Of a DNA stretch of 64,000 nucleotides, positions 1 to 8,562 are shown one piece after another (positions within the stretch are counted from its first letter, which is position 1; each line of letters opens with the position of its first letter). Under the pieces are notes generated by a model. It was not told the origin of the DNA. It did not search any database and saw only the letters and a program-made list of their open reading frames with translations. The translations under genes and the position numbers were made by a program. Source of the stretch: CAG-877 sp045125935 (lineage in GTDB: Bacteria > Bacillota_I > Bacilli_A > RF39 > UBA660); assembly GCA_045125935.1 (NCBI GenBank), contig JBGVNW010000056.1:1-64000 (forward strand), given 5' to 3'.

Positions 1-787
1 GATTAATACAATCACTAAAACCAACTATAGCATTTAATGGAGTACGTATTTCATGTGACATACTAGATAAAAAGTCAGTTTTAGCACGATTAGCTTTATC
101 AGCTTGGTCTTTGGCATTCTCTAGTTGTTCGATCATTTTTACATCAGGGTTTTCGATTGTGAAAAACATTAAATAATTAATAAAAGTTAAGGTTATCGAT
201 ATGACGATTAAATATGGATTTAGTTTATACATAAAAATTAGAAAAATTAATATACCAATTATTGCGAATATTGGAATATAACGTTTATCTTTCTTTTTTA
301 TATTAGCCAAAGCAATTAGTATTGATAAAAACATAAAAATACCACAGATTATGTATGTTATGGTAACGGCTGTTCCCGACACGCTAAAGTTATCATATAA
401 AGAAATTATATTAACCTTATTAAATAATATACAAATCGCTATTACTATGTCGGCTATTATAGCAATACTAAAAATTTTTCTCAATTTTTCTTTTTTTAAT
501 TGGTATGTAATCAGTGCTGTATAAAAAAATAGGCAGTTACTTATAGCAATTAGGATAATGAAATCTATTTTATTCATTATAATTATTAATGTATTTTCTA
601 ACGCTGTAATTCCATTAATAGGTAAGCATTGTAATACACTAACTAAAATAGAATCTAATAATCCTAATACTAGCATAACTGCGTATACTTTATTTTCGAT
701 TAAATTTACTCTCTTTTTTGAAAAGAAAACAATACAAAGTAAAGCTGAAAAGAAAATTGCACAAATTGGTAAAAGTATTCCTGACAT
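1..787 (-). CDS. Membrane sensor histidine kinase, C-terminal part beyond window
   Basis: The minus strand is open from an ATG at 787, preceded by AGGTGA six bases upstream, to the window edge, giving about 262 residues. The first ~210 residues are hydrophobic, with six to seven membrane segments broken by short basic loops. A short helix rich in Ala, Lys and Asp follows, then a HisKA dimerisation box reading FLSSMSHEIRTPLNAIVGFS, with the phospho-acceptor His at about residue 245. The ATP-binding domain and any receiver domain lie outside the window. A multi-pass sensor without an extracellular domain suggests it senses a membrane or intracellular signal. A hybrid kinase cannot be excluded. 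It has its own extended -10 promoter just upstream. Confidence 0.85.
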   Translation of the reverse strand, partial: MSGILLPICAIFFSALLCIVFFSKKRVNLIENKVYAVMLVLGLLDSILVSVLQCLPINGITALENTLIIIMNKIDFIILIAISNCLFFYTALITYQLKKEKLRKIFSIAIIADIVIAICILFNKVNIISLYDNFSVSGTAVTITYIICGIFMFLSILIALANIKKKDKRYIPIFAIIGILIFLIFMYKLNPYLIVISITLTFINYLMFFTIENPDVKMIEQLENAKDQADKANRAKTDFLSSMSHEIRTPLNAIVGFSDCIN

Positions 788-805
788 ATTTTATCACCTA
801 TTGTG

Positions 806-814
806 ATTATATCA
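806..814 (-). promoter_or_regulatory. Extended -10 promoter of the histidine kinase gene
   Basis: Read on the minus strand the site is TGATATAAT, an extended -10 (TGnTATAAT) about 18 bases before the start codon. No good -35 hexamer is present at the right distance, as is usual for extended -10 promoters. Confidence 0.5.
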
Positions 815-839
815 TATTTTGTCGATTGAGAATACTAAT

Positions 840-2033
840 TTAAAATCTTCTTTGAAAGTCATTTTCTTGACGCATCTTTACTAACTGCTTGGCGTGTTTT
901 ACCGCCTCTTGATTTTTTTCATTAGTTTCTAGGTTTGCAATTGGAGCAAACACTGTTTCTGGTAAAACTTTATATTTTGGTCTATAATCAGCACATAATT
1001 CTATTTCCTTATCATAGCGGGCTGCTGTTTGAACTCTTTTTTCTAAATGTTCTTCCCAAACTTCAGCATATGTTTTAAGTCTTCTAAATTCTGTTTCGTC
1101 AGATAGATTTAGACCTTTTGTATCTATGTCTGATTCTTCTAGGCGTTTTTTCATACCGAACTCTTCAAAACAACTGCTTTTTCCATATTGTTCCATCATC
1201 AACCAATACCAAGTTGCTATTTTGTCTCTTAAAAACTCAAGACCTTCACGTTCTGTCATATTAGTCATATCTACTGGATCATCTACAACAGTATGGATTT
1301 CATTACCTGGAACTTTTATAGATGTTTTATCTCTTTGATAATGAGCAATAGGAACAACTTTGCAGCCAGTTTCTTGAACCGCTCTATATATTCCTGGGTA
1401 TAAGTCTAGTAGTAGACGCTCTGGAGTCTTATTCCATACTCCCTCTGGAAATTCAAACATATCAGCACCATTTTTCATAACACCAATTTGTTTAGGAAGT
1501 GCTGCCCCTCTACTTAATTTAACTTTTCTATTAGTTTGAACCACTCCATTTATATAGGCAGTTAATCCATCAATTGTATTGTAAAACTGTGGTAGGCTCC
1601 CAAATAAGATATATGAATGTCTCGCCACTAAAATAGAGGCTAGTGTATCATCTTTAAATGAGTGATTGGCAGTCCAAATAACAGGTTCTTGAGGAAGTAT
1701 TATTCCTTTGTCATCTTCAATAGTGTCAGCTGTTGGGTTCATCAAAAAATTTCTATTTTCGATTATTTGGGGATTTGTTAAAAATGAAGGACCTAATTTT
1801 TTTATAATCGGGTTTAGACTTCTTCTAATTGCAATTGCTGTTTTTGTTTGATCCTTAGTATTTTCTGGATCAAGCATACGTCCACAAATATTTATTAATA
1901 CATAGAATAACCATGATGGTTCTTCTCCACCAGTTAGATCTGTTAAACTAGTTATATGATCTTTATGCGTTTCTAAAACTTTAGCTAATTCTTTTTCTTT
2001 TAATTCTTCAATATAATCTGTTATCTGTAGCAT
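840..2033 (-). CDS. PlsC-like 1-acyl-glycerol-phosphate acyltransferase family protein
   Basis: This 397-residue protein carries the acyltransferase signature blocks. Block I is TANHSFKDD (the HX4D catalytic motif, about residues 122-129), block III is FEFPEGVWNKT (FPEG, glycerol-phosphate binding) and block IV is VVPIAHYQ. Family members transfer an acyl chain to lysophosphatidic acid or a related lipid at the cytoplasmic membrane face. The protein is longer than a typical PlsC (~240 residues), with a ~115-residue N-terminal extension and a ~110-residue charged C-terminal tail; I see no clear membrane helix. It stands alone, with a perfect-consensus promoter overlapped by a palindrome and preceded by direct repeats. 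The substrate is not decided by sequence. Confidence 0.8.
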   Translation of the reverse strand: MLQITDYIEELKEKELAKVLETHKDHITSLTDLTGGEEPSWLFYVLINICGRMLDPENTKDQTKTAIAIRRSLNPIIKKLGPSFLTNPQIIENRNFLMNPTADTIEDDKGIILPQEPVIWTANHSFKDDTLASILVARHSYILFGSLPQFYNTIDGLTAYINGVVQTNRKVKLSRGAALPKQIGVMKNGADMFEFPEGVWNKTPERLLLDLYPGIYRAVQETGCKVVPIAHYQRDKTSIKVPGNEIHTVVDDPVDMTNMTEREGLEFLRDKIATWYWLMMEQYGKSSCFEEFGMKKRLEESDIDTKGLNLSDETEFRRLKTYAEVWEEHLEKRVQTAARYDKEIELCADYRPKYKVLPETVFAPIANLETNEKNQEAVKHAKQLVKMRQENDFQRRF

Positions 2034-2070
2034 ATTTGATAACGCCTCCTTATTGCTTTAAAACGCCCAT

Positions 2071-2099
2071 ATTATATCATGTTTTGACTAAATTGTCAA
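2071..2099 (-). promoter_or_regulatory. Perfect consensus sigma-A promoter of the acyltransferase gene
   Basis: On the minus strand TTGACA (2099-2094) and TATAAT (2076-2071) are separated by exactly 17 bases, a full consensus match. It lies about 40 bases upstream of the acyltransferase start codon. So strong a core promoter usually needs repression, which fits the palindrome laid over it. Confidence 0.85.
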
Positions 2100-2102
2100 A
2101 AC
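2081..2102. promoter_or_regulatory. Palindrome over the -35 and spacer, putative operator
   Basis: GTTTTGAC and GTCAAAAC form a perfect 8-bp inverted repeat separated by TAAATT. It covers the whole -35 hexamer and most of the promoter spacer, the classic place for a repressor that blocks RNA polymerase. The sequence resembles FabT-type boxes (TTTGA...TCAAA) only loosely because the spacing differs. Confidence 0.5.
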
Positions 2103-2158
2103 TATATCCAAACAGATGTTATTATCAAGCGAAAATTTCCTAACTATATCCAAACAGA
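2100..2158. repeat. Two 17-bp direct repeats 42 bp apart, upstream of the -35
   Basis: The 17-mer AACTATATCCAAACAGA occurs at 2100-2116 and again, identical, at 2142-2158. The offset of 42 bp equals four helical turns, so bound proteins would sit on the same DNA face. The proximal copy abuts the -35 of the acyltransferase promoter, a typical activator position. Confidence 0.75.
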
Positions 2159-2179
2159 AAAAGGAATATTTTTCCTTTT
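2159..2179 (-). terminator. Rho-independent-like terminator of the polysaccharide locus
   Basis: AAAAGGAA and TTCCTTTT pair over a 5-base loop, followed on the minus strand by a short T-run. The stem overlaps the stop codon of the GT2-GT4 gene. It is short and AT-rich, so termination may be leaky. Confidence 0.5.
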
Positions 2180-4490
2180 AATTCATGTGATTTCTCATAA
2201 TTAATTTATATACTAATTTTATACTTGCAGGAATTGATAAAGCAAAGTATTTTACTACTCTTAAGAATGTTTTTAATAATATCCATGCTTGCTTAATAAA
2301 TTCTTTAATTATTCTTGCTTCTTTTTTACCATGACATCTATTTAACAAATTACTAATTCTTACACGTTGTGGATAAAATCTTCCTTTTGAACGAGTTTGA
2401 TTATTTTCATCATAATAAATATCAAATTTTGTTTCTAGATATGTCTTACAGTGAAAATAGTATGATTTATGAAGACTTTCAATAGCTAATTCATATTCAA
2501 GATAGTCGTTAGCTATTTCTTTAGTATCTTTTTCATTAATAATTGCTTTTTCAATGATTGAAGAGAATTTTTTTGTCATATGATTTAATGTAAAGCCGTC
2601 TTCTACTTTTTTACGACAATTCTTTTTTAGAACATTTAAATTATCAATTACTCTTATTATTTCATCACTATATAATTCTATTTCATTATCGTATTCTTCT
2701 TTGGTAGCATTTTCATTATAGTGAACTATTCCACCTACAGATTTATCTATTAATTCTTTTTGACCTCCAACGTCAGTTGAGACTACTGGTACTCCCATCG
2801 CTAATGATTCATAAGAAGTAAGGGCTAGTCCTTCAAGAGATGAGCAATTAACAGTTATGTCACTAATTGCATACACTTCTTCACTTTCCTTTATCATTCC
2901 TAGCATTTTGAAATTATTATTTATTCTACCAGAAACTTTATTTGCAAGAGGTCCATCACCAGCTATTACAAAAAATACGTCCTCTTTTTTGCTTAGTACT
3001 TTTTTTGCTATTTCTACAAACATTAATGGTCTTTTTTCATCAGATAGTCTAGCAATAAATGTAATTATTAGTTTATCTTTAGGTATTCCATATTTTTCTT
3101 TTAATTCGTCCTTATTGTACTTTTTAGGATTGAATTTTTCTTCATCAGTTCCTATATATAAAGTTTCTACATTTTTCTTATTATAATTTTTTTCTAGTTG
3201 ATTTTTAGTAAAGTTATTACAACTATATGTTCCAGATAAATACTTATCTACGTCTTGAGTACATCTTCCAAATCCTTCTCTTGGATCTTTTAGATCGACA
3301 GAATGAACATAATCTACAAATGGAATATGCGGGTATTTACCTTTTAAATATGGAATCATGTAATAGCCATATTGCGTATTACTTATTACTACTGCATCGA
3401 TATTTCTTGATTCAATAATATAGTCTGTAAAATTTAAATAAGCATCTCTTTCTAAAAAGGTAGACATATCATATACTTCTTTTGCATATTGTTCAAAATC
3501 TTGACGAAGAACATTTTCATTTGGAGTTGTTGTTAAAACTATCGATTCATATTTACTTGGATCTAATCGTTTAATTAATTCTAAATTAAAGAGATCTGCT
3601 CCTCCAATTACCATCCATGGGAAAATAAATAATATTCTTTTCTTCTTCTCTTTTTCATATTTTGGAAGAGTCATATCATATTCTTTTACTTTAGCAAATT
3701 GATTTCCTTCTCTTGGAAATTGGATAATTTCTACATCATTTTTTATTTTAGCAGCTGTTTCATTAACATAACGCATTGCATTTTCATTGTTCTTTTTAGC
3801 TCTTGAAAATTCTCCTGTGTTACTTACTCTGTACCAAAATAATGGAGCATTTACTCTAATTGGTTTCTTTCCCTTTTCAAGTAGTTTTAACCATAAATTC
3901 CAATCTTCATACATTGCTTTTTCTTTAATACCAAAGCATCCTACTTCTAATAAATCTTCTTTTCTAATCATTGAACTTATACAGATTAGATTTTCGATTT
4001 TTTGTTGCTCTACTGTTAAATATCTTTCCCATAGGAATTCTTTATCACCAAAGTTCACCATTTTTGTATAAGCAAAAGATGCATCTTTATGGGTTTCTAA
4101 AGTCCAATATAAGCATTCTAACATAGTCTTATCAGGAATATCATCACAGTCTAAGAAGAAAATATACTTTGTTTCTTTACTTGCTTTTCCTATACCAAAG
4201 TCTCTCGCAACTGATGGTCCACCATTTTCCTTGTGAAAGACTTTAATTCTTTTATCCATCTTTTCTAATTCTGCTAGTTTTTTTAGTGAACTTTCATCCT
4301 TAGAACCATCATCTACAATTAACCATTCAAAATATGGATATGTTTGATTGAATACAGCGTTTGCTGTTTCCATAAGTGTTTTTCCACCATTATAAAATGG
4401 AGTTACTATGCTGATAGTTGGTTTTTCATTATTATTAATTACAGTTCCAGCTTTTTCTAATCTTTGTCCTGGTTTTTTACTATAATCCAT
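2178..4490 (-). CDS. Two-domain glycosyltransferase, GT2 fused to GT4
   Basis: This predicted 770-residue cytoplasmic or membrane-associated enzyme has two catalytic modules. Residues ~25-235 are a GT-A/GT2 domain (SIVTPFYNGGKTL, VDDGSKDES, and FFLDCDDIP with the DxD-type metal site). Residues ~280-640 are a GT-B/GT4 domain (FPWMVIGGADLFNLEL, ARLSDEKRPLMF, and the EX7E-like EGLALTSYESLAMGVPVVST nucleotide-sugar site). A ~110-residue basic C-terminal tail may contact the membrane. I chose ATG 4490 because AGGTGA lies five bases upstream; an in-frame ATG at 4508 lies inside the previous gene and lacks a site. The gene follows the pyruvyltransferase fusion by one base. It probably adds two successive sugars to a lipid-linked glycan. 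The sugar specificity is unknown. Confidence 0.85.
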   Translation of the reverse strand: MDYSKKPGQRLEKAGTVINNNEKPTISIVTPFYNGGKTLMETANAVFNQTYPYFEWLIVDDGSKDESSLKKLAELEKMDKRIKVFHKENGGPSVARDFGIGKASKETKYIFFLDCDDIPDKTMLECLYWTLETHKDASFAYTKMVNFGDKEFLWERYLTVEQQKIENLICISSMIRKEDLLEVGCFGIKEKAMYEDWNLWLKLLEKGKKPIRVNAPLFWYRVSNTGEFSRAKKNNENAMRYVNETAAKIKNDVEIIQFPREGNQFAKVKEYDMTLPKYEKEKKKRILFIFPWMVIGGADLFNLELIKRLDPSKYESIVLTTTPNENVLRQDFEQYAKEVYDMSTFLERDAYLNFTDYIIESRNIDAVVISNTQYGYYMIPYLKGKYPHIPFVDYVHSVDLKDPREGFGRCTQDVDKYLSGTYSCNNFTKNQLEKNYNKKNVETLYIGTDEEKFNPKKYNKDELKEKYGIPKDKLIITFIARLSDEKRPLMFVEIAKKVLSKKEDVFFVIAGDGPLANKVSGRINNNFKMLGMIKESEEVYAISDITVNCSSLEGLALTSYESLAMGVPVVSTDVGGQKELIDKSVGGIVHYNENATKEEYDNEIELYSDEIIRVIDNLNVLKKNCRKKVEDGFTLNHMTKKFSSIIEKAIINEKDTKEIANDYLEYELAIESLHKSYYFHCKTYLETKFDIYYDENNQTRSKGRFYPQRVRISNLLNRCHGKKEARIIKEFIKQAWILLKTFLRVVKYFALSIPASIKLVYKLIMRNHMN

Positions 4491-4491
4491 T

Positions 4492-6894
4492 CTATTCACC
4501 TCTTCCAAGTTTTCTTATTTTTTGCAAAGTATTAAATAATTTATCGATCATTTTCCATCTTTTACTATTTTTTATTTGAGATATTTCATTTTCTACTCTT
4601 AATGCCTCTTCTTTTAATAGTTTATTTTCTTCATTTATTAGTTCAATATAGGAACTTGTAAATGAACTGTTACTTATTTTTATTAACATTGTATCTCTTT
4701 CTTTAGGTCTTACAACCGCAGTTTTTATTTGTGGGTTATATTTTTCCATTCCTTCTTTATCACCCATTGTATAAGTTACCTTATCAAAAAAGTTAATTTT
4801 CTTTAGAAAGTTTTGTCCCTTTTTAGAATTTACAATTAAAGCACTAATACCGTTTTGATCAAGGAAAGATGGAATGGTAACTTCAATACCCCAATAATCA
4901 CCAATAATAATATCAGCTAGATTATTATCTCCTTTATATTTGCATTCATGGCAGGATTCTCTTAAAATATTGTTTTTTAAGTATTGTATCATTAATGGGT
5001 CTTCTGTGAATTCTTTTACATATTCTTTTTCATCTATCTTATATTTTATTGATGAGCAAGTCCAACCATTTCCTTTTACTCTGAAATGAAAGTTATTAAT
5101 ATTACCATTATTAGTTAATTCTAATTCATTAATATATTTCTTCAAAATCTCATCATTTAAGACACCATGACATACTACAGATACTGTAATTAAATTAGAA
5201 TAGTCTTGTTTAAGATATGCCTTTATGGCACCAATTTGACAAGGTGTTCCACTAAATAGAACTACTCTTTTACTATCTAAGTCTTTTTTTACTTTAGCTA
5301 ATATATCAAAAATGTTACTTTGAATATATTTAGAACCACGTATTTTTTCTAAATCCTTTTTATTACTAATTCTTATGTGAGTTGCTTTATAATCTTTCAT
5401 TTCACAGCCATAGACAATACCATTTTCTTTTAAAACAGATTTTGCCAATATAGAGAATATTCCTCCTGATGTACTATTTTTTTGTTCATCAGTATTGTTA
5501 TTTTTAGCAGCATAATATTCTTTTTCAAATTTATTTTCTTTATTCTTTATATTTATTGGACAATTTTTTCTACATAAATTACACTTAATACACTTATCTT
5601 TATTTATTTTTGGATAAATATATCCTTCTTTATCTTTAACTAAAGTAATGGCATTTTTAGGACATAATCCTGCACATACACCACAACCTAGACATTTGTT
5701 TCTATCACATATTTTTTCATGATCTTGGTTGTTTAATTTTTCAATTACCCTTTCAAATATGTTTTTGGAATTGGTTATTAAATATTCATGCTTTTCAGCT
5801 AAAGTTTCTTTTATTTTAATTTTATTATCATTAATAAAATTAAATTTTTCGATTAAAATTTTTTCTGTTATTTCACTACTTGGAATAACATAGTTATTAT
5901 ATGTTCCAAATAAGTCTTTAGCAATACCTTTAGATTTTACACTATAACCAATTACAAGGGTTGGAATAGATTGTGAATATGCCGCGATTGAGGCATGTGT
6001 TCTGGCAGCAATTAATATTTCACATTTAGAAATAATATATTTTAATTCATTACAATTATAATAACTCGTTTCTAAATATATTCTTTCTTCTTTTTTATAT
6101 TGACCTTTTAATTTCTTTAATATCGTTAAATCATTAGAATTGTCTGATGTTACGTGTGGAAGCAATAATATTGAGTATTTTGTTTTTTTCAATATGTGAT
6201 CAATTAAATTACAAACAGCTTTGTATTGATGATCATTTTTTATTGTTAGTGGGCTTAAATTTATAGCTACTATTTTTCTTTCTTTATACCATTTGTTTAA
6301 TTTTACTTCTTTTGGTTCTAGTGAAAACGCTGGATCTGGTGCCAAGATAATTTTTTCTTCAGGAACATATTTACGAACAGCATTATAAGATAGGCTTTCA
6401 CGAATTACTAAAACATCGAAGTTTTTCAAATTTTTGATTAGTTCAATATCATCTAATTCTTCATATAAAGATGCTCCCCAAAGTACTGTTTTTTTGTTTT
6501 CATTATGTGATTTTTTATCTAGTGCATATAACCATGTACAAAAGTCATAGCAGTAATTATCTCGTCCAACTGAAATACATATATCACTTTTTTCTAATTC
6601 ATCAACAACTTCATTCTGATATAGTAATTCAAAGTTATTGTAGTCAAAGGGAATACTTTGGTAGTATTCTTCTAGTTTTTTTTCTGATTCAGTTAGCTCA
6701 TTTGATTTTTTATAATGTTTAATATATTTTTTAATTCTATCAGTATAAAAATTCTGATTATACTCATGATCGTGACTCGCAAGAGAAATTACATAGTCCT
6801 TTTTATCAATTTGTTTTATTGTAGATTGTACAATTGCTTCTACACCTTTATTCTTATATGTATCCACGCCATATAATAGTATTTTTTTCTTCAT
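4492..6894 (-). CDS. Polysaccharide pyruvyltransferase / [4Fe-4S] ferredoxin / FrhB-like fusion
   Basis: This ~800-residue protein joins three modules. Residues ~1-385 resemble polysaccharide pyruvyltransferases (KILLYGVDTYKNKGVEA, and ARTHASIAAYSQSIPTLVIGYS), which put ketal pyruvate on sugars using phosphoenolpyruvate. Residues ~392-445 are a dicluster ferredoxin, with CLGCGVCAGLC and CIKCNLCRKNC each followed by Pro. Residues ~455-740 match the F420-hydrogenase/dehydrogenase beta (FrhB) family (STSGGIFSILAKS, FSGTPCQIGAIKAYL), with further Cys in ESCHECKYKGDNN. A coiled-coil tail ends the protein. I prefer ATG 6894 to an in-frame TTG at 6906, because AAAGG lies directly against the TTG. 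It shares a transcript with the downstream GT2-GT4 gene. The redox reaction and its electron partner are unknown. Confidence 0.82.
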   Translation of the reverse strand: MKKKILLYGVDTYKNKGVEAIVQSTIKQIDKKDYVISLASHDHEYNQNFYTDRIKKYIKHYKKSNELTESEKKLEEYYQSIPFDYNNFELLYQNEVVDELEKSDICISVGRDNYCYDFCTWLYALDKKSHNENKKTVLWGASLYEELDDIELIKNLKNFDVLVIRESLSYNAVRKYVPEEKIILAPDPAFSLEPKEVKLNKWYKERKIVAINLSPLTIKNDHQYKAVCNLIDHILKKTKYSILLLPHVTSDNSNDLTILKKLKGQYKKEERIYLETSYYNCNELKYIISKCEILIAARTHASIAAYSQSIPTLVIGYSVKSKGIAKDLFGTYNNYVIPSSEITEKILIEKFNFINDNKIKIKETLAEKHEYLITNSKNIFERVIEKLNNQDHEKICDRNKCLGCGVCAGLCPKNAITLVKDKEGYIYPKINKDKCIKCNLCRKNCPINIKNKENKFEKEYYAAKNNNTDEQKNSTSGGIFSILAKSVLKENGIVYGCEMKDYKATHIRISNKKDLEKIRGSKYIQSNIFDILAKVKKDLDSKRVVLFSGTPCQIGAIKAYLKQDYSNLITVSVVCHGVLNDEILKKYINELELTNNGNINNFHFRVKGNGWTCSSIKYKIDEKEYVKEFTEDPLMIQYLKNNILRESCHECKYKGDNNLADIIIGDYWGIEVTIPSFLDQNGISALIVNSKKGQNFLKKINFFDKVTYTMGDKEGMEKYNPQIKTAVVRPKERDTMLIKISNSSFTSSYIELINEENKLLKEEALRVENEISQIKNSKRWKMIDKLFNTLQKIRKLGRGE

Positions 6895-6927
6895 ATATTC
6901 ATCCAACCTTTACCTTATTCTAATTTA

Positions 6928-6936
6928 ATTATAGCA
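6928..6936 (-). promoter_or_regulatory. Extended -10 promoter for the pyruvyltransferase-GT pair
   Basis: TGCTATAAT reads toward the fusion gene, just downstream of the ABC permease terminator. No -35 is evident. It would drive the last two genes of the polysaccharide locus. Confidence 0.55.
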
Positions 6937-6949
6937 AAAGCAACGAATA

Positions 6950-6980
6950 TATAAAAGAAAAAACACCTTTTTTGGTGTTT
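6950..6980 (-). terminator. Terminator after the ABC permease gene
   Basis: AAACACC and GGTGTTT form a 7-bp stem over a 6-base loop. On the minus strand it is followed by TTTTTTCTTTT. It ends the two-gene ABC exporter transcript. Confidence 0.75.
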
Positions 6981-7753
6981 TATAGTTCCTCAACAAAGCT
7001 TTTTTCTAATTTTTTGAATATTAAATATCCTATGATTAAAATTAATAAGCTACCAAATCCCCAGATAATTAGCATTTTCATATCTGGTAATTGATGATAA
7101 TAAAGTATTGCTCTATAGGCTTCTACTAATTGAGCCATCGGATTAAGTTTTAAAAATATTTGAAATTTATCAGGTAACATGCTGCCTAAGTAAACTATTG
7201 GAGTTGCATAAAATCCTAACATTAGGATGACGCTTACAAAATGAGACACATCTCTTACAAAAACTGTTAATGCTGATAATATAAATGTTAAACCTAAAGT
7301 AAGCATATATTGTATTAGTACTAATACTGGAAATAACAATAAATGAATAGAAAATCCTACTCCACTAAAAATAATAAATACAGCAACAATGATACATGTA
7401 ATTAAAAAGTTAATTAATTGACTTGTTGTAATAGAAATTGGAATAATTTCTCTTGGAAAGTAGACTTTCTTTAAAATATTACCATTAGCAACAACACTAC
7501 CAGTACCTGTTTGGATAGCTGTTGTGAAAAAATTCCATGGTATTAAGGCTACAATCATAAAAATTGTATAATTTTCTACATCAACTCTTAAAATATATGG
7601 AAATACAAAGGCGTATACAGCAAGCATTAATAAAGGATTTAAGAACGTCCATAATACACCTAGCCAAGATCCTTTATATTTACCTCTTACTTCTTTTTTA
7701 ATATTAGTTTTTAAGAGTTCTCGATAATTGTATAATTCTTTAAATACTCTCAT
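6980..7753 (-). CDS. ABC-2 type polysaccharide/teichoic acid export permease (Wzm/TagG family)
   Basis: This 257-residue integral membrane protein shows six hydrophobic segments. The N-terminal part matches ABC-2 polysaccharide exporters (YRELLKTNIKKEVRGKYKGSWLGVLWTFLNPL, shown in part by its conserved amphipathic helix before the first membrane segment). It pairs with the ATPase encoded just upstream to flip a completed lipid-linked glycan across the membrane. ATG 7753 has AGGTGA five bases upstream. An in-frame GTG at 7762 overlapping the ATPase stop (GTGA) also has AAAGG at a workable distance, so nine more bases are possible. Length and topology are normal for the family. Confidence 0.88.
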   Translation of the reverse strand: MRVFKELYNYRELLKTNIKKEVRGKYKGSWLGVLWTFLNPLLMLAVYAFVFPYILRVDVENYTIFMIVALIPWNFFTTAIQTGTGSVVANGNILKKVYFPREIIPISITTSQLINFLITCIIVAVFIIFSGVGFSIHLLLFPVLVLIQYMLTLGLTFILSALTVFVRDVSHFVSVILMLGFYATPIVYLGSMLPDKFQIFLKLNPMAQLVEAYRAILYYHQLPDMKMLIIWGFGSLLILIIGYLIFKKLEKSFVEEL

Positions 7754-7758
7754 TCTTA

Positions 7759-8502
7759 TCACCTACAAACCTTTAAGTACTCTTCTAGAACGTCGGTAAC
7801 TTTTCCATCCATTTTTACTTCACCTTTGTATAGCCAAACTGCTCTATCACAAAATTGTTTTACTTGTTCCATACTGTGAGATACTATAACAATTGTTTTT
7901 CCTGATTTCTTTAAATCTTTTAACTTTTTGAAACATTTTTCTTGAAAATGTTGATCTCCTACAGCTAAGATTTCATCAATTAATAATATTTCTGCTTGAA
8001 CATTTATCGCAACAGAGAAAGCTAGACGCATATACATACCAGAGGAATAAGTTCTAACTGGATTATCAATAAATTCTTCTAGTTCAGAAAATGCAATTAT
8101 TTCGTCTATTTTTTCATCAATTTCTTTTCGTGTTAAACCAAAAATAGAGGCATTAAAATAGATATTTTCTCTACCAGTAAAATCATCATGAAAACCAGCA
8201 CCTAGTTCTAGTAAAGATGTTAGTTTACCATTTGTTGTAATTTTGCCTTTTGTTGGATAAATTATTTTAGTCATTAATTTTAGTAATGTTGATTTCCCAC
8301 TACCATTTGTACCAATTAAGGCTACACTTTCACCCTTTTTAATGTTAAGATTAATGTCCTTTAAAACATGGTGAATATCATTTTTACTTCTATTTTTTTT
8401 AGAGAAAAATAATATTTTCTCTTTTAGTGTATTAGCTTTATCATAATAAAGTTTAAAATCTTTTGATACATGACTTACTTTTATCGCTACATCTTTTTCC
8501 AC
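7759..8502 (-). CDS. Polysaccharide/teichoic acid ABC exporter ATPase (Wzt/TagH family)
   Basis: The 247-residue ATPase has Walker A GTNGSGKST, the family-typical ELGAGFHDDFTGRENIY stretch, signature YSSGM, Walker B ILLIDEILAVGD and the switch His in VSHS. It powers the membrane permease encoded immediately downstream. It ends after the ATPase domain and lacks the C-terminal carbohydrate-binding domain of Wzt proteins that read a terminal sugar cap. Export is therefore probably not coupled to a modified chain end. It has its own promoter and a terminator after the permease, so the exporter pair is a separate transcription unit within the locus. Confidence 0.93.
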   Translation of the reverse strand: MEKDVAIKVSHVSKDFKLYYDKANTLKEKILFFSKKNRSKNDIHHVLKDINLNIKKGESVALIGTNGSGKSTLLKLMTKIIYPTKGKITTNGKLTSLLELGAGFHDDFTGRENIYFNASIFGLTRKEIDEKIDEIIAFSELEEFIDNPVRTYSSGMYMRLAFSVAINVQAEILLIDEILAVGDQHFQEKCFKKLKDLKKSGKTIVIVSHSMEQVKQFCDRAVWLYKGEVKMDGKVTDVLEEYLKVCR

Positions 8503-8531
8503 AAAAAATTACCTCTCTTTTTTGAATTTTT

Positions 8532-8560
8532 ATTATACATTAATTTTATACATTTGTAAA
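8532..8560 (-). promoter_or_regulatory. Promoter of the ABC exporter operon
   Basis: On the minus strand TTTACA (8560-8555) and TATAAT (8537-8532) are 17 bases apart, 30 bases upstream of the ATPase start. The -35 lies three bases beyond the stop codon of the SGNH gene. Confidence 0.8.
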
Positions 8561-8562
8561 AT

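Noticed and set aside
558..806. Plus-strand open frame
   Set aside because: It is antisense to the histidine kinase gene, whose HisKA motif and ribosome site fix the coding strand.
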